NCBI RefSeq assembly: GCF_914767665.1
Contig: NC_059507.1
Span: 13,020,001 to 13,084,000 of the forward strand
DNA: 64,000 nt
Reading direction: 5' to 3'
From: Harmonia axyridis
Lineage: Eukaryota; Arthropoda; Insecta; Coleoptera; Coccinellidae
Shown piece after piece: positions 22,085 through 34,325 of the stretch. The notes beneath the pieces are model-generated. The model was not told where the DNA came from. It worked only from the letters and a program-made list of their open reading frames with translations, and did no database searches. Position 1 is the stretch's first letter; each line of letters starts with the position of its first letter. Both the position numbers and the translations under genes were made by a program.

Positions 22085-24639
22085 TAACATAATTCAAAAT
22101 ACATAATATTCTGAAGTGTCAAAAGTAACATCCAAAATATTATCTAACTCGCAACTCGTTAATACACGTTATTAATATAAAATTCTAGAATATCCGATAG
22201 AATAAGATTACATTCAGAACCGAAAACATGAACATTAGTTTGATATACTTTCAAAATTTTAGAAAGAGCAAAAATTCCATTGAAGTCAGCATTCCGTTTT
22301 TCAACTGAATTAATCAAATATGAATCTGGTAATCAGCAGCAGAGGCCCAAGTATGGACCCCTGAAAAACACTCTTTTCCAAAAATAGGGAGGAGATATTT
22401 CAAAATGAATTCGGTTACACATTAAGTGAATAAAATGCATGAGGTCCGTTCGTCTGTTATAGAAATAACAAATATCCCACGCTACCAATAAGTATAAATA
22501 CTTGAAAACATTCTAAACATATTTACTGAATATTTCAGATTACTTCAGTCATCTTCCTACACTTGCTACTACTTTCCACGCTCATCAAGATACTTTCAGG
22601 AGCTGATATTAGCGCCATGGTAACTGCAAATCTAGAAGTATTGCAGAGATTTTTGTTGAAAATTCACTGACCAATATAAGAAGCCAATTGCTGAGAAGAT
22701 CTAACTGTATGATGGATTTGGAAAAAGGAAAGCAATCTTCAAGTTCCACAGAGTTGGAAGGGATAGAAAACACGATTAATTTACCATAAAAATGCAATTA
22801 CTAACATCTTTAATTACCATTAGAACTGGTTAACAATATTTATTGAATGCTAATAGAGTTTTCGTTCGCGTCTGATGTTTCGGATAAAGCCTCCTTTCAA
22901 GGCGATACAATAAAGTTGGATATAGGTAAAATACATATTTTAGGTATCATTTTTTCAATCATGACCAATGAACTTTTTTGACATACATATTAAAATAAAA
23001 TTGAAAACACTGAATTATAGCATATTAATCAGTAAAAGATAATAATTTATATAATAATCAAAGGGTCAAAGCCCAAAGGGCATAATCTTAGAAGCCAATA
23101 TGATTTAAAAGCTGGATCATAAAATGCACCATTCCATTGCTATTATACAATTTATTGCGTTTCATTGTAACTGGGTTGAATAAACTATACACCTACAAGT
23201 GAATATAATTTTTGTTGCAATAGATAGTTGAGAAATTTAGCAATCAGATTTCAATATATTTCGGGAATTCTGAAACTGAATAACATTGACTCCTTGTCTC
23301 TTTGGAGATCTAAATGCTTAATTTTACTTTCATAATCACTATACGGAAAACAACTAATATGTAATATAACAATTCAGCGATGATAATGAGTATTTGGCTC
23401 TAACAGACAAGGTCTTATCCTCTTCAACCTCCTGCTTCCCTAACCCCTGTTGCATTTATAATGAGTAACAGTGTCCCAAAGGTCTCTCGTTAACATTAAA
23501 TAAGAATCGAATATAGCGAAATGCTTCTATTTATTTATTTTTTCTACCCGTAGTTTTTTATGTACTACAACTACACATTAAATTACAATCATATCCGTTA
23601 TTATTTATCACAATATCTGTATTTTTCGACTTTTAAGCCGGAAATGCTCTCAAATGACGAATCCTTCCTCTATTTCGATTCTGTCCTTCGGAAACACGGC
23701 AACTCTCGATCGAAAAGACCTAGAAACTTTCAAAATAGATTCCAAGGCCCATTTTATCCATAGGGCTAAGTGCGTTACAATCCTGGAACGCAAGCCTTTG
23801 AGGGGCCCTCCTGAATATTTTTTATTTCAAATTTCCTGGAAATGTTGCTGGATAGATAACGATTAGGGATATAGGCCAACATTTATTAATCACTCTGTAT
23901 CACCGAAAAAAAAAACAGTCTTTGGATGTATAACAAGCTACTTTTCTGAAAGGCCTGGATGTGTTGGATGACCTTCATTCACTACTGGGCTATGACAAAC
24001 CACTCATGAAACACCCTGCATAACAGACTGGCCATTTCAGGACACTTTTGCTAATAAAGTGTGCGATATCCTTAAAAAAAAATTTCACCTCTGTCTCCAC
24101 TCTTGAGGGATATACCTCATCCAGAATTTCCATCCTCATCTACCCTCCCAACAAGCCTAAAAATTATTCAGCTCGGTCCATCCTCCCCAACTCCCGAAAT
24201 TCCCCATCCCATCCAGATGGTCTCCGGGATAGATCGGTCCAATGGGGTGTGAATGAGCTACGGCCAACTGTTCCCGATTCCCGATTTAATCCAGGCGAAA
24301 TCTCAGGACGGACCGATGGACGTCACACGTCGCCAAATCCGGTGATCCTGTATATACTCCGGGCAGGGAGATCCCGATGGATGGCCGGCATCGCGGGAAT
24401 TGAAAGAGAGATTTATCTGGTAACTGGACATGGGACGTTGGGATAAAGTGGGGGTATTTATCGGGGATATCTCGCTGAGAAATTCGAAGGATAACAATGG
24501 GAAATATTGTCGTCGGTCCTTGGGAATATCAGCGATGGGAAAAAAATGATTTTGGGGTACAATGTACAGGAATATATATATGAAATTGTATTCGAAGTTA
24601 GAGATGTGTAACTGGGATTCGATTCTGTGGTCTACCAGA
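22085..24639. other. No gene identified
   Basis: Mostly AT-rich. It contains the left copy of a 29 bp direct repeat (23846-23874) and a lone AAACACCCTG-type transposon-end motif near 24018. The GC-richer segment around 24100-24450 has open frames on both strands with no recognisable product. Confidence 0.35.
23846..23874 (+). repeat. 29 bp direct repeat, left copy
   Basis: It starts TGCTGGATAGATAACGATTA and continues GGGATATAG. The same 29 bases recur exactly at 27880-27908. The interval between them holds LINE remnants and the DD41D-type transposon. Confidence 0.8.
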
Positions 24640-25245
24640 TTTTGGAGTTCTTGTTCCCTGAAAAGATCGTCGTTTTCTGCTAGATACATTCTCATGAGGT
24701 GCTTCCTACTTCCTGAGGCGACAATGTGCTGTGAAGAATCCAGTGAAGAGATTTAGCACTAGCACATTCTTGCTAAGTTCCAGATACTTCTCAGATCTCG
24801 CAGTGTCAAAGTTTCGAAGAAACTTCTTCGATTAATCCCCAGGAAGATTCCGCCAGTGTTCAAGTCTTTCCTTTCTCCTGAAACTCTCCCATGTAGGTAC
24901 ATTTGACTATTCCACAGAGAGTTTTCCGGGTCAATGAAAGGAGTTTGAGCTCTTTTTCTGGAAAGTGTGTTGGCCTCTTCAGTTCTTCTCGAGTGACAGG
25001 GAACCCAGATTTAAAAGATATTGTTATTCTTGTCTATTTCATAATAGTTATATCTGATAGTTTCTTACTGGGTTAATTTCTACACAGCTTTCGATTGCAA
25101 GGGTCTCTGCCTGAAAGAAACTTAGACAGTGGCCTTACGATTGTGAACATTTGATGCCAGTCCCCATCCTGGTTTTAGAACCATCTGTGTATCGTTTAAT
25201 CTATTCCTTTTGAGAATTGGTGTTGTGGACTCCCTTTCCCAATCT
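24640..25245 (-). pseudogene. RNase H-type LINE remnant, minus strand
   Basis: The minus strand reads HLMRMYLAENDDLFREQEL, a relative of the HLMRIGLAENDQCRF block at 19.2 kb, and further upstream ELKRPTHFPEKELKLLSL, matching THLPEKEHKFL at 19.0 kb. It is broken by stops and frameshifts. The region ends just before the DD41D element at 25255. Confidence 0.55.
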
Positions 25246-25254
25246 TCTTTTATA

Positions 25255-26358
25255 AAGGGTGTTTTTTTTCGAAATATATAACTTTAAGTTGGAATATCTG
25301 TTCAAGATGGCGACCGATTCAACAGCTGTCAAGTGATTTATTCTCAGTTTGGTTTGGCAATTAATCATGAATAGACTCACACCTGAACAACGCTTGCAAA
25401 TAGTGCAATTTTATTTCGAAAATAATGGTTCTGTGCAGAATACGTATCGCTCACTATGTCCATTTTATCGTCGACAAAATCGTCCATCAGAGCAGTTAAT
25501 TCGATTAACCATGGAACGTTTTCGCACCACGCTTACTCTTATTAATAACTCGCATTCCCAGAGACGACGTACAGTGCGTACAGAAGAAGCTATTGCTGCT
25601 GTAGAGCGTAGCATTGAGGAAGACCCGAATGAGTCTATCCGCCATCGAGCACAGGAATTGGATCTGTGTCCATCCACTTTATGAAAGATTTTGCGGAAGG
25701 ATCTTGGTTTGCGTGCTTACAAAATCCAACTCGTGCAAGAATTGAAGCCAAACATCATCAAGTAAGGCGTAGATTCGTGGAATGGGCCCAAAATGAGATT
25801 GCCGTTGTTCCCGATTTTCATAAGCGAATTTTGTTTAGCGCACTTCTGGTTGAATGGCTACGTCAACAAACAAAATTTTTTCATTCCTGAATTGAACAAC
25901 CATGATGTCCAGGAGCTGTGGTTCCAACAAGATGGCGCAACATGTCACACAGCTCGTGCCACAATCGGTTTATTGAAAGACACGTTTGGTGACCGCCTAA
26001 TTTCACGTTTTGGACCTGTGAATGGGCCTCCAAGATCTATAACACCGCTAGACTACTTTCTGTGGGGCTATGTAAAGTCATTGGTCTATGCGGATAAGCC
26101 ACAGACCCTTGACCTGGAAGACAACAATCGCCGTGTTATTGCCGATATACGGCCACAAATGTTGGAAAAAGTCATCGAAAATTGGACGTCCAGATTGGAC
26201 TACATCCGAGCCAGCCGTGACGGTCATATGCCAGAAATCATATTCAAAAAGGTAATGCCACAAGATTATCTTGCGGATAAATAAAATTCATGTCAATCGA
26301 ATAATACATCGTTGTTTTAATGCAATTTAAAGTTCTTTAGCTCTAAAAAAACACCATT
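25255..26358 (+). mobile_element. DD41D-type mariner relative, internally deleted
   Basis: Inverted ends read AAGGGTGTTTTTTTT and, inward from the right, AATGGTGTTTTTTTA, followed in both by a shared AACTTTAA block. TA dinucleotides flank both ends (25253-25254 and 26359-26360). Length is 1,104 bp. It carries one broken transposase gene. Confidence 0.8.
25367..26284 (+). pseudogene. DD41D-type transposase, broken
   Basis: It starts MNRLTPEQRLQIVQFYFEN, the typical N-terminus of this lineage, followed by a helix-turn-helix region to LDLCPSTL. A TGA at 25682-25684 replaces what is normally a Trp codon; the same frame continues KILRKDLGLRAYKIQLVQEL. At FHKRILFS the expected DEAHF motif with the first catalytic Asp is missing, with a frameshift. 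A segment after GYVNKQN is also gone. The rest is open: WFQQDGATCHTA (second Asp) and TPLDYFLWGYVKSLVY (third Asp). The spacer between the last two Asp residues is 39 rather than 41, because two residues are lost before TPLDYF. Confidence 0.75.
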
Positions 26359-26364
26359 TACTTA

Positions 26365-26720
26365 CTCAGTATCGTAGTAAAGGTTTTCTCGTGGCTAATG
26401 GTAGTATGAATTATGATCCTAATAGAGTTGTAATAGTGTTGATACATGTGCTTCACAAAATGGACTCATAAGTATGTTCCTAGGCTTTCTATCTGCCCAT
26501 GAGTAAGTTCTATGATACCCAGAAGACTATTTCTCGGCAGTGTTGTCCTTACAATGCTGCTTTTTGGATGGTGCTTGTTTTCTTTGGTCATCAATGTTCT
26601 CAATTTGCGTTGCAAGTTTTCGATTTCTATTTTGCTCCATAGAACTATACCGAAAGAGTATGTTCGGCTACCGTCATATTCTTGCTGTTGAGGGTTGTTT
26701 TTAAAAATTTTTCATTGCTT
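26365..26720 (-). pseudogene. LINE reverse transcriptase C-terminal region
   Basis: The minus strand reads YSFGIVLWSKIEIENLQRKL, then RTLMTKENKHHPKSSIVRTT and LPRN. The YSFGI..W....IE...RK.R.L.T....HHPK order is characteristic of the region just after the polymerase domain in one group of non-LTR elements. It becomes unreadable after a stop near 26470. It lies directly against the right end of the DD41D element. Confidence 0.5.
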
Positions 26721-28588
26721 CTTTTTCCTGTCCGTTTTCAAAAGCAATCAGTTTATACCGAATTCTTCCTTCCACTACGCTGAGAGTACGACACTTGTCT
26801 AATCTGAATACCTTACTTACATCCTTTGAAAAATTTCCACTAGTTTGACCATAGTTTCTAGATAGTTGTTATTGCCTGTATTAGAATTGCATCGATCTTA
26901 CATATTTCCAAAATTTTTGTCAGCCAGCCATGTGGAGGTAACTTCTTATAATCGGAATATGTTATTAAAAGATTTCAATGTTTCTTAAAGGCTTGGTTAC
27001 ATATAATGGAATGTATTATCACCTGTTCCTTCGATACTGATACATTCTTGATACATCCTCTCTGATATGTAGCTATTATTCCTTTTCTCGCAATGCTTGT
27101 AGATGCGAGATGCGTGATCCATCCACAATTTCATCCATATGTTTTAAGTCTTCTCGACGATAAACCTTTTGCGAATTGTGTTATCCTTCCTTTATCTTGT
27201 CGGAGGCTATGTACTTTGGGTTCTAGCCTTCTTTGCCAAAGTGGTTTATTCTGCTATTCTTTCTGTGCTCGCTGCTGACCTCTAGGTTTCGGCTTCACAC
27301 CGAGCACTGCTGATATTGTGGAGGATAGATAATAAGATGCAATGATTCGTGGTTCTAGTCATTCGGAAGAAATTTAGGAATTATCTCCTTGATCGTAATG
27401 AACAGAATATTCGAGGTTTTTCATATTCTCTAATTTTCAATCTCAAACAGAACAATCTTGCAGTGCAAAGAGTATAGCCTATTTATTTCATCCACTGTCA
27501 CCACAAAGAACAGATGAAAATGGAAGAGGAAATCTATGAACGAATGTAATGAGATGGTCCCTACGTGATTTCTTTTCATCTTAGTTTTCATATTTGAATA
27601 GTATAATATTTGAAGCACCATAACAACAAAAATCAATCAGTATTCATCTCTTCCTCCTACACCTCCACACCATTAAAAATCCCGTAACACTCGACTGTTA
27701 CGAATCGAACAAAACAAGATACGCAGAGATACATACATGAAAAACCCTAGAGGACGAACCGTGAATAAAATGAACACCCCATTGTTCTCCCAGCAATAAA
27801 AAGATGTATAGACCTAGCTGATGAGAATTCGTTACAGCATCTGAAATGGGTAAATAAATGAGTCTCAATTAAAGAGCAATGCTGGATAGATAACGATTAG
27901 GGATATAGAAAACACAATGATGGTCTTCACGCGCGAACAGACCTGTCTGTCCGTGCTCGAATCAATTAAAGTATAATCCGGAACTGCAGCGACAGACGGA
28001 CTGACGTCAGGGGTGGAATGATGGGTTTGGGGCTAGGGGTGATTTGCGGATTTCTATGGCGATGATGCAATTGTGGATTGTGGGTACGGTCAATCTATGT
28101 GCTGTCGTGGATGGAATTAGATGCGAGGTTTTTGAGTACGGTAGAGCGGTGTGACTTTGCCAACGGAGGTGACTTTGCCGAACTGCCTAATATTTTAAGT
28201 TTTACTTTGTTTTGGTGAAGTTGGCAACATCTTACAGAAATCACGAATCGGAACCTTTAACCACACTATATACCCACATGTTGCAACCGTCACGGTCGTC
28301 TGTCATACTTTGAATGGTGTGCTACGGTATATTATATGAGCGGGTAATTTTTTAACGTGGGAATATATATGCGAAATACTAGGAGTTGTGCAGAAAATAT
28401 GGCGAACGGTACATCGAAATATATGTAGCAGCTTACTTTACATTCATTAAACGTCACGTTCAAAAAAACTGAAAACATTTGGTTGAGAGGATTTTGACAT
28501 TTCGGGAAATTTTTCTATTGTGGCCCTTTTGCGGGAGACATTGCCACATACCAAATTTGTTTCACCTGTTTTATTTTGATGCACAATT
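26721..28588. other. No gene identified
   Basis: It contains the right copy of the 29 bp direct repeat (27880-27908). Around 28150-28185 a GTGACTTTGCC motif occurs twice; this may be an end of the degraded pogo-like element whose DNA-binding region starts at 28589. Confidence 0.35.
27880..27908 (+). repeat. 29 bp direct repeat, right copy
   Basis: This is the exact second copy of the 29-mer at 23846-23874, 4,034 bp away. The flanking bases differ on both sides, so the match is limited to 29 bp. Confidence 0.8.
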
Positions 28589-28777
28589 ATGGGTCGTCGA
28601 TACTAAAAGAAGTTGGTAGCAAGGAAATATAGTAATTATACGGAAAAAACACTAATCCGACCAATCAATGCAGTTCGAAATGAAAACATTTCAATACAGA
28701 CAGCTTCCGAAGTGTACAACATTCCCAGAAGAACTTTTTGGAATAAAATTAATAAAAGATATATGAGCGAACCCTGA
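28589..28777 (+). pseudogene. Pipsqueak-type HTH, N-terminus of a pogo-like transposase
   Basis: The ATG opens MGRRY, a TAA is at codon 6, and the same frame continues KKLVARKYSNYTEKTL, IRPINAVRNENISIQTASEV and YNIPRRTFWNKINKRYM. This is the Psq helix-turn-helix: KY....L..A...V......S...A...Y.IPR.T...K. It stands at the N-terminus of pogo/Tigger transposases and some host regulators. No DDE core follows, so only the DNA-binding end survives. A host Psq-domain exon is less likely given the early stop. Confidence 0.6.
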
Positions 28778-29114
28778 GGCATTAGTGCACTCACATATAC
28801 CGCCAGCACTTCATTAAATTGCCAAAAAACGGATTTTTAATATGTTCAAAATTGAATATTGAAAATATTATAACTTTGAAACTATTTGAGCTAGAACCTT
28901 GCGGTAAAAAGATTGAGTTCGGTACAATCATTGCTATATAGGTTTTGAATATCATATGTCATAATTCCACTAATATGAATTTTAATGAATTCATAACTAA
29001 ATTAAAATGAAGACAGATGTAAGTTTCGGAAGTTTTGTATTCTTCAATACAGTTTTTCCTCACTATAAGTATAAGACTCTGTCTTACACTCATCGTTAAA
29101 AAAACTTACTGAAG
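28778..29114. other. No gene seen
   Basis: AT-rich. The left end of the following mariner is not recognisable. Confidence 0.3.
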
Positions 29115-30109
29115 AGTCGAAACCGTGAAGCAAAATCTTGGTTTGATCAAGAGTTGACGGGGTCTGCACCAGGAAAATCGACCATCATTGATTGGTATGC
29201 TAAGTTTAAACGTGGTGAAATGATCACCGAAGACGGCGAACGCAGTGGACGCCCAAAAGAGGCTGTCACCGACGAAAACATCAAAATGATTCGCAAAATA
29301 ATTTTGAATGACCGTAAAGTAAAGTTGATTGAAATAGATATATTGTAAAGATATCATCTGAACGTATACATCATTTCATTCACGAATATTTGTACATACG
29401 AAAGCTGTGTGCAAAATTGGTGCCGCGCGAGCTCACAATCGATCAAAAGCAACAACGTTTTAAAGATTTTGAGCAGTGTTTGAAGCTGTTCAAGTGCAAT
29501 TCATCTAAATTTTTGCGTCCATATGTGACAATGGATGAAACATGGCTCCATTTTTTCACTCCGGAGCCCAATTGACAGTCAACTGAGTAGACTGCACACG
29601 ATGAACCGAATCCAAAGCGAGGAAAAACACAACAGTCAGCTGGCAAGGTTATGGCAACAGTATTCTGGGATTCGCAATGTAAAATATTCATTGATTACCT
29701 CCAAAAGGGCCAGACCATCAACAGCGATTATTATATAGCGTTATTGGATCGTTTGAAGGATTAAATCGTTAAAAAAGGGCCCCATTCGAATAAAAAAAAG
29801 TTGCTGTTCCATCAAGACAATGCGCTGTGTCAAAAATCAATGAAAACAATGGCAAAATTGCATGAACTGGGCTTCGAACGTCTTCTGCATCCACCGTATC
29901 CGCCAGATCTGACCCCCAGCGACTTTTTCTTGTTCTCAGATCTCAAAAGAATGCTCGCTGGAAAGAAATTTGGCGCCAATGAAGAAGTAATCGCCGAAAC
30001 TGAGGCCTATTTTGAAGCGAAAGACAAATCGTGCTACAAAAATGGTATCGAAAAGTTGGATGATCGGTATAATCGCTGTTTCGCCCTCGAAGGCAAATAT
30101 GTTGAATAA
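29115..30109 (+). pseudogene. Mariner transposase, second lineage, degraded
   Basis: Blocks in order: WFDQELTGSAPGKSTIIDWY, AKFKRGEMITEDGERSGRPK, RELTIDQKQQRFKDFEQCL, catalytic VTMDETWLHFF, DEPNPKRGKTQQSAGKVMAT, catalytic FHQDNALC, PPYPPDLTPSDFFLFSDLKR, LAGKKFGANEEVIAETEAYF and the C-terminal CFALEGKYVE. All three catalytic Asp positions are still readable, with third-motif spacing as in D,D34D mariners. Stops at about 29346, 29572 and 29762 and frame changes inactivate it. Terminal repeats were not found. It differs clearly from the 16.6 kb mariner. Confidence 0.85.
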
Positions 30110-30149
30110 TAAAATTGAATATTGCCAAAAAAATGTGTTTTACTATTGG

Positions 30150-30880
30150 CCTGTTATTAAAATGTCGTCTTCCGGTTGCTCCTTGAAACTTCTTGGTGTC
30201 ACATTGATGCCCAACCTGAGCTTCTCACTTCATGTTGATATGCTGATTCCGAGACTATCGAGAGCAACTTATGCTATGAGGAGAATTAGGCAGCTCGCGG
30301 GACCCGAAGCTGCAAGATTGACTCATTTTGCACACTTCCATAGTGCTCTCAATTTAGGCCTGCTCTTTTGGGGCGATTCCTCTGAGAGTGCCAGGATATT
30401 CAGAAAGCAAAAGATCGCTTTGAGGGTGCTGTGCGGGGTGCATTGGCGACAAAGCTGTAGGGAATTGTTCCCGAGGGAAGGCATTCTTACCTTGCCCAGT
30501 ATTTTTATACTTGCCTGCATACTATATATTTTCGACCATCAAGAAATAATAGAGAGGAACAACTGTCATCATGAATATGAAACACGAAATCGTGATAATT
30601 TCAAAATACCATATCACAAAGTGAAAGCTGCTCAAGTGAACGTAAATCACTTAGCTATTAAATTATATAATAAGCTACCTTCCAACCTAAAAACGCTTAA
30701 GAGGAAACATATGAGGAAAAGATTCAGAGGGATGTTGATGGAGAGAGCCTAAGAATTGCCAAAGAATTCCTCGATGATGACCTAGTCTGAATTCCGTTCA
30801 ATGTGTAGTTGTGTTTCAACGTGTGTTTGTAAACAATGTAACAATTCGTGTTATACATATTTTTGATATATGATTCTAGT
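30150..30880 (+). pseudogene. Jockey-type LINE reverse transcriptase C-terminus
   Basis: The open frame from about 30160 to 30752 reads LKLLGVTLMPNLSFSLHVDM, YAMRRIRQLAGPEAARLTHF, LNLGLLFWGDSSES, then HHEYETRNRDNF. This is the same domain order as the 2.3 kb LINE but a different family. It starts right at the end of the 29-30 kb mariner and lacks everything upstream of the polymerase thumb. No clear poly-A or repeat tail marks its 3' end. Confidence 0.65.
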
Positions 30881-31010
30881 GACTCCCCATGTAAGTTTGA
30901 TGAGTCAGAATAGTTATTTATAATACAATTGCAGAAGGCATTGATATTCTTCCACGAGTTCGAAATTCAAAAACGAGCCACGAAGTGGCGAGTTTTTGAA
31001 TGAACGAGTG

Positions 31011-32746
31011 CAGAGCCGTATCTAGGTACTATTGCGCCTGTGGCAATATCTTAGAGAGCGCCCCCCATTTTCATTGATTTTTTTTCATCGATTATATTTT
31101 CTTACAGTATTTTTGTGATCATAACTCAAGTCATATATTTTCTGATTATTTTATGCTTAGTACGCAAATTCTAGGGAAGGCTAGCAATTTCAAATGTTTC
31201 CAACAAGGGCGTAAAAATGGGTGGTAATTAAACCCCCCACCCTCCCCAATATTTCCAAAATATGAAATTTCAGAATTCTCGCAACGACAAAAAACGAAAT
31301 TTTTTCCATAAAAAGAACCAATAATCATTTTACTTTCCTCTGAAATCGGCACGGAGTACAAAATCGGACCCTTTTACGATTTATTATCGCTTTCAAGATG
31401 AGTACTTTTACTGCACTACGAGCACATCTATGTCCGAGATTTATTATTTTTCCTTATCATCTCCGCTTTGTCGGTGTCGCCCCTTATTTGCCATCTGTAA
31501 CTTCCGCATTCGTAATCGGTATGCACTTACTCGTTGTTTTCGGTTTTTTGTTTCATTCTCGACACAAAATTTCAATACTGTAGTTATCAAAGTACTGCAC
31601 TGAGTAATTCGCATCGAAAAATTGTCTAGGCCGTGTTATACAATTTATTTTGATTGATTTAAATTGCAATTTAATTGTGCAGATATCAGTTTTGAATTGA
31701 TTATATCTTAACGGTGTTCCTATAATGTGTACAAATGAAAATGACATATTTCTCGGATCATTTTGAGGAAAAGTCGTATAACATGAATCTGCAAACGCTT
31801 TGGTTTTGAGATACCGGTGTTAAAGTTTTTTTTTCTCATAGAACCTTCCCTTCACAAGATATTTAACTTGAATTGGCATAGATCTTCCGATTTAAAGTAA
31901 TCATCTTGTGATATGCTTATTTTGTATGTAAATCAACAGGGTGATATTTTTTCTGGAAGGGTACCTGCTTCTTTCCACCAGAACTATTTTTTGGTGAAGC
32001 ACTGGTTCTATAGAAAAATGTGAAAAGAAACTCTGGTCTAGTACAACACTTTTTGGTTTGTTGTAGTTTTGTCGTATTAGCTATCGATTTCGAAAAAAAA
32101 ATTCAACCAGCTCTCTGGTAATCCTCAGGAAAATCCAAATAATTATAAAAATCCAGTTAGAAAGCTATGCTGAATAAATTAATTATAACAAATGGTACTA
32201 ATCAACAAATTCTGTAGCGAAGATTGATGAAGATTCGATGAACTAATAAATATAAGCATCATTAAAAAGTATGGTTATACAAGAAACACCCTGTATCTCG
32301 AAAACAAAGCGTTTGTGGGCTCATGTTTATGGGACTTTTTTGTCTTAAAGTTGTCCAAGGAATATTTTCCTTCGTAACTCTGTTTTAAGAAAACGCAGTA
32401 TAAGGTGAGAACAATCGAATTGGTAATAAAAAAAAAGAGTAATTAAGTCTCAACTTCGTTATCAAACCTCTTTTTCTCACATTACAGATATGAGTAAACG
32501 TTGTTATAATTTTTTTTTCAAGAACACCCCTCCAAGCAAAAAAGAAAGATCTCCGTCCTTGGTTTCCAGATTCCTCGGCATTGCTCGTTGCGAGGCGTAT
32601 ACATGAAAACCGAGTTGTGATCTTTCGAATTATTAATTATTATGTCTGGTGCTCCAATATTTTTTTCTCTTGATATTTTTGGGCGCCCCTGCAGATCTTG
32701 CGCCCGTGGCAAGTGCCACCTTTGCCACGCCCTAGATACGGTACTG
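31011..32746. mobile_element. hAT element, non-autonomous, exact 8 bp duplication
   Basis: AACGAGTG occurs immediately left (31003-31010) and right (32747-32754). The ends read CAGAGCCGTATCTAGG and, inward from the right, CAGTACCGTATCTAGGG, the CAG-type tips of hAT transposons. Both continue into GCGCC-rich sequence (TTGCGCCTGTGGCA at the left and the complement of GCGCCCGTGGCAAG at the right). The 1,736 bp interior contains no recognisable transposase. It is a different hAT family from the TCAAG-arm elements. Confidence 0.85.
31771..32342. repeat. Inverted repeat inside the hAT element
   Basis: About 55 bp at 31771-31826 (with AAACGCTTTGGTTTTGAGATA) matches, in inverted orientation, 32287-32342 (with TATCTCGAAAACAAAGCG). 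About 460 bp separate them. The inner edges carry CCGGTGTT and ACACCCTG, resembling the CAGGGTG tips of the 61.5 kb element, so a nested transposon is possible. Confidence 0.5.
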
Positions 32747-32754
32747 AACGAGTG

Positions 32755-33780
32755 GTAGAATTAGACTTCTGTACGAGTATTATACATTATTTTCTCTAAT
32801 TCATTGCATTTTTATTGAAATTAATGAAATATTTTCATAAATATCATTTAGTGATTTTTGCATTGAAAAATGTTGTTTGGCAGAACTGATTTCTTTAAGG
32901 CAAATTGATGAATTGACAGCTAAAGCCGTGGCGGAAAGTTCGGAGTACCAACATATAATAATAAAATATAACCATGAAAACTGTGCGTTTCTGATATATT
33001 CTCGCACGATTTTGTTCTACAAGATGTGGAAGAATGAACGGAATAACCACAGAATTAGAGAAAAACTTATTTAACACAGTTTTTATGTAGATAAGTGAAT
33101 AATAAAAAAAAAACCTGAAGTTTTTATTGGCATCTGAAAATCTAAGATGTTGTTGTATCAACATCGTTCATCGTTTATTCAGTTGGACCGTTACCAGTAG
33201 TTATCCCAAAATCCACCAGCACAATTCCACATTATACCGAGCAAGGAATCAGATGAGCCTCTGGTTCGCATGCACCCATTCGTGCATTATAGCTCCGTGT
33301 TGACATGCACTACTTAATGAATTCAATGGATAATCGATTCCCGAATATTCCTGATGGCTCGCAGGGACATTTAGTCCCGGATCATTTGCTGCTCGCCCGT
33401 GGCTTCTCGTCTCTACGACTTCCTGTTTGCGGCATCTAACAGACATTAGGGGCCCATGCCGATCTGCCTCTATGACGATGCCGTTCCGTGTTGTTGATGC
33501 CCCCATCCCGTCTTTTCTAATAGCTCTTGTCTTGTTGCGGTTGAGTTATGGACCGACTGTGTATTAGCGTTATGGGATCGGCGGTGGTGGAAGCTGGGTC
33601 GTTATTGGATACGCGTTTCCTGCTGCCTGCTATGTATATGGATATTTTGCTGTTTTCGACGTTTGAGATCAGGTTTGTTTGATGATTCGAACTCTGGGGA
33701 TAACTGGTTTGGGCTGTATTGATTTTTTTTTAGTTATCGTTCGCTGGTTGAACGATACCTAGAATTGGCATATAGTAATA
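32755..33780. other. No gene seen
   Basis: About 33240-33600 is more GC-rich, with a non-recognised open frame on the minus strand. Nothing else stands out. Confidence 0.3.
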
Positions 33781-33905
33781 ACACTTCGTTCAAAAAGTAC
33801 TGGGCCTAACCGGTAAAAACACATTTTTTTTCAAATTCGACTTTAATCATCAACATAGTCACCTGAAATAGTGATGTATTCCAACTCTCTATGATATGAT
33901 ATGAT
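33781..33905 (-). mobile_element. Tc1/mariner-type element end, fragment
   Basis: ACTTCGTTCAAAAAGTACTG followed by GGCCTAACCGG resembles the tip of a mariner-type element. The minus strand just inside reads LEYITISGDYVDD and then a stop, the usual final residues of such transposases. The rest of the element is missing. Confidence 0.5.
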
Positions 33906-34325
33906 ACCTAACCCTACTTCTGCTGCTTTAAAATTGTTTGCTCCTTTTGAAGAGAGAGGAAACTTACCATCACGTCTGCATTCATAGATACTGGAGTTGA
34001 CTATGTTCATAAAAATAAGGAGAAGTTAAACACAAGAGCAGACTTCGACGATTATAAGTCTGGGAAAAGAGAAGAATTCATCTTTCTCTGAACCAGAATT
34101 GAGAAGAAACAGCAGGGACCAAACTTCATTTGCTCGATACTATACATCCATCGTCGCTGAATGCAAGATGCAAAATATCGTCATCCAAGCACCCAATAGG
34201 CATATGTTCTACACATTCCATGGTCAGGTGGCTTTAGTTCTTGTGTCTACTGAACCTTTTAATGATAGAGATGTAAATCCAGATGCAAAATAGCGTGCCG
34301 TTAGAGACGGTCAAATATTGTGCGA
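33906..34325. other. No gene seen
   Basis: I found no recognisable feature before the hAT derivative. Confidence 0.3.

Noticed and set aside
24303..24695. 130-codon minus-strand ORF as a separate gene
   Set aside because: Only its first 20 or so residues match the LINE C-terminal block; the rest runs past the LINE into unrelated DNA.
27093..27278. Plus-strand ORF with several Cys
   Set aside because: No ordered zinc-binding pattern or family resemblance; Cys arise from a TGT/TGC-rich stretch.
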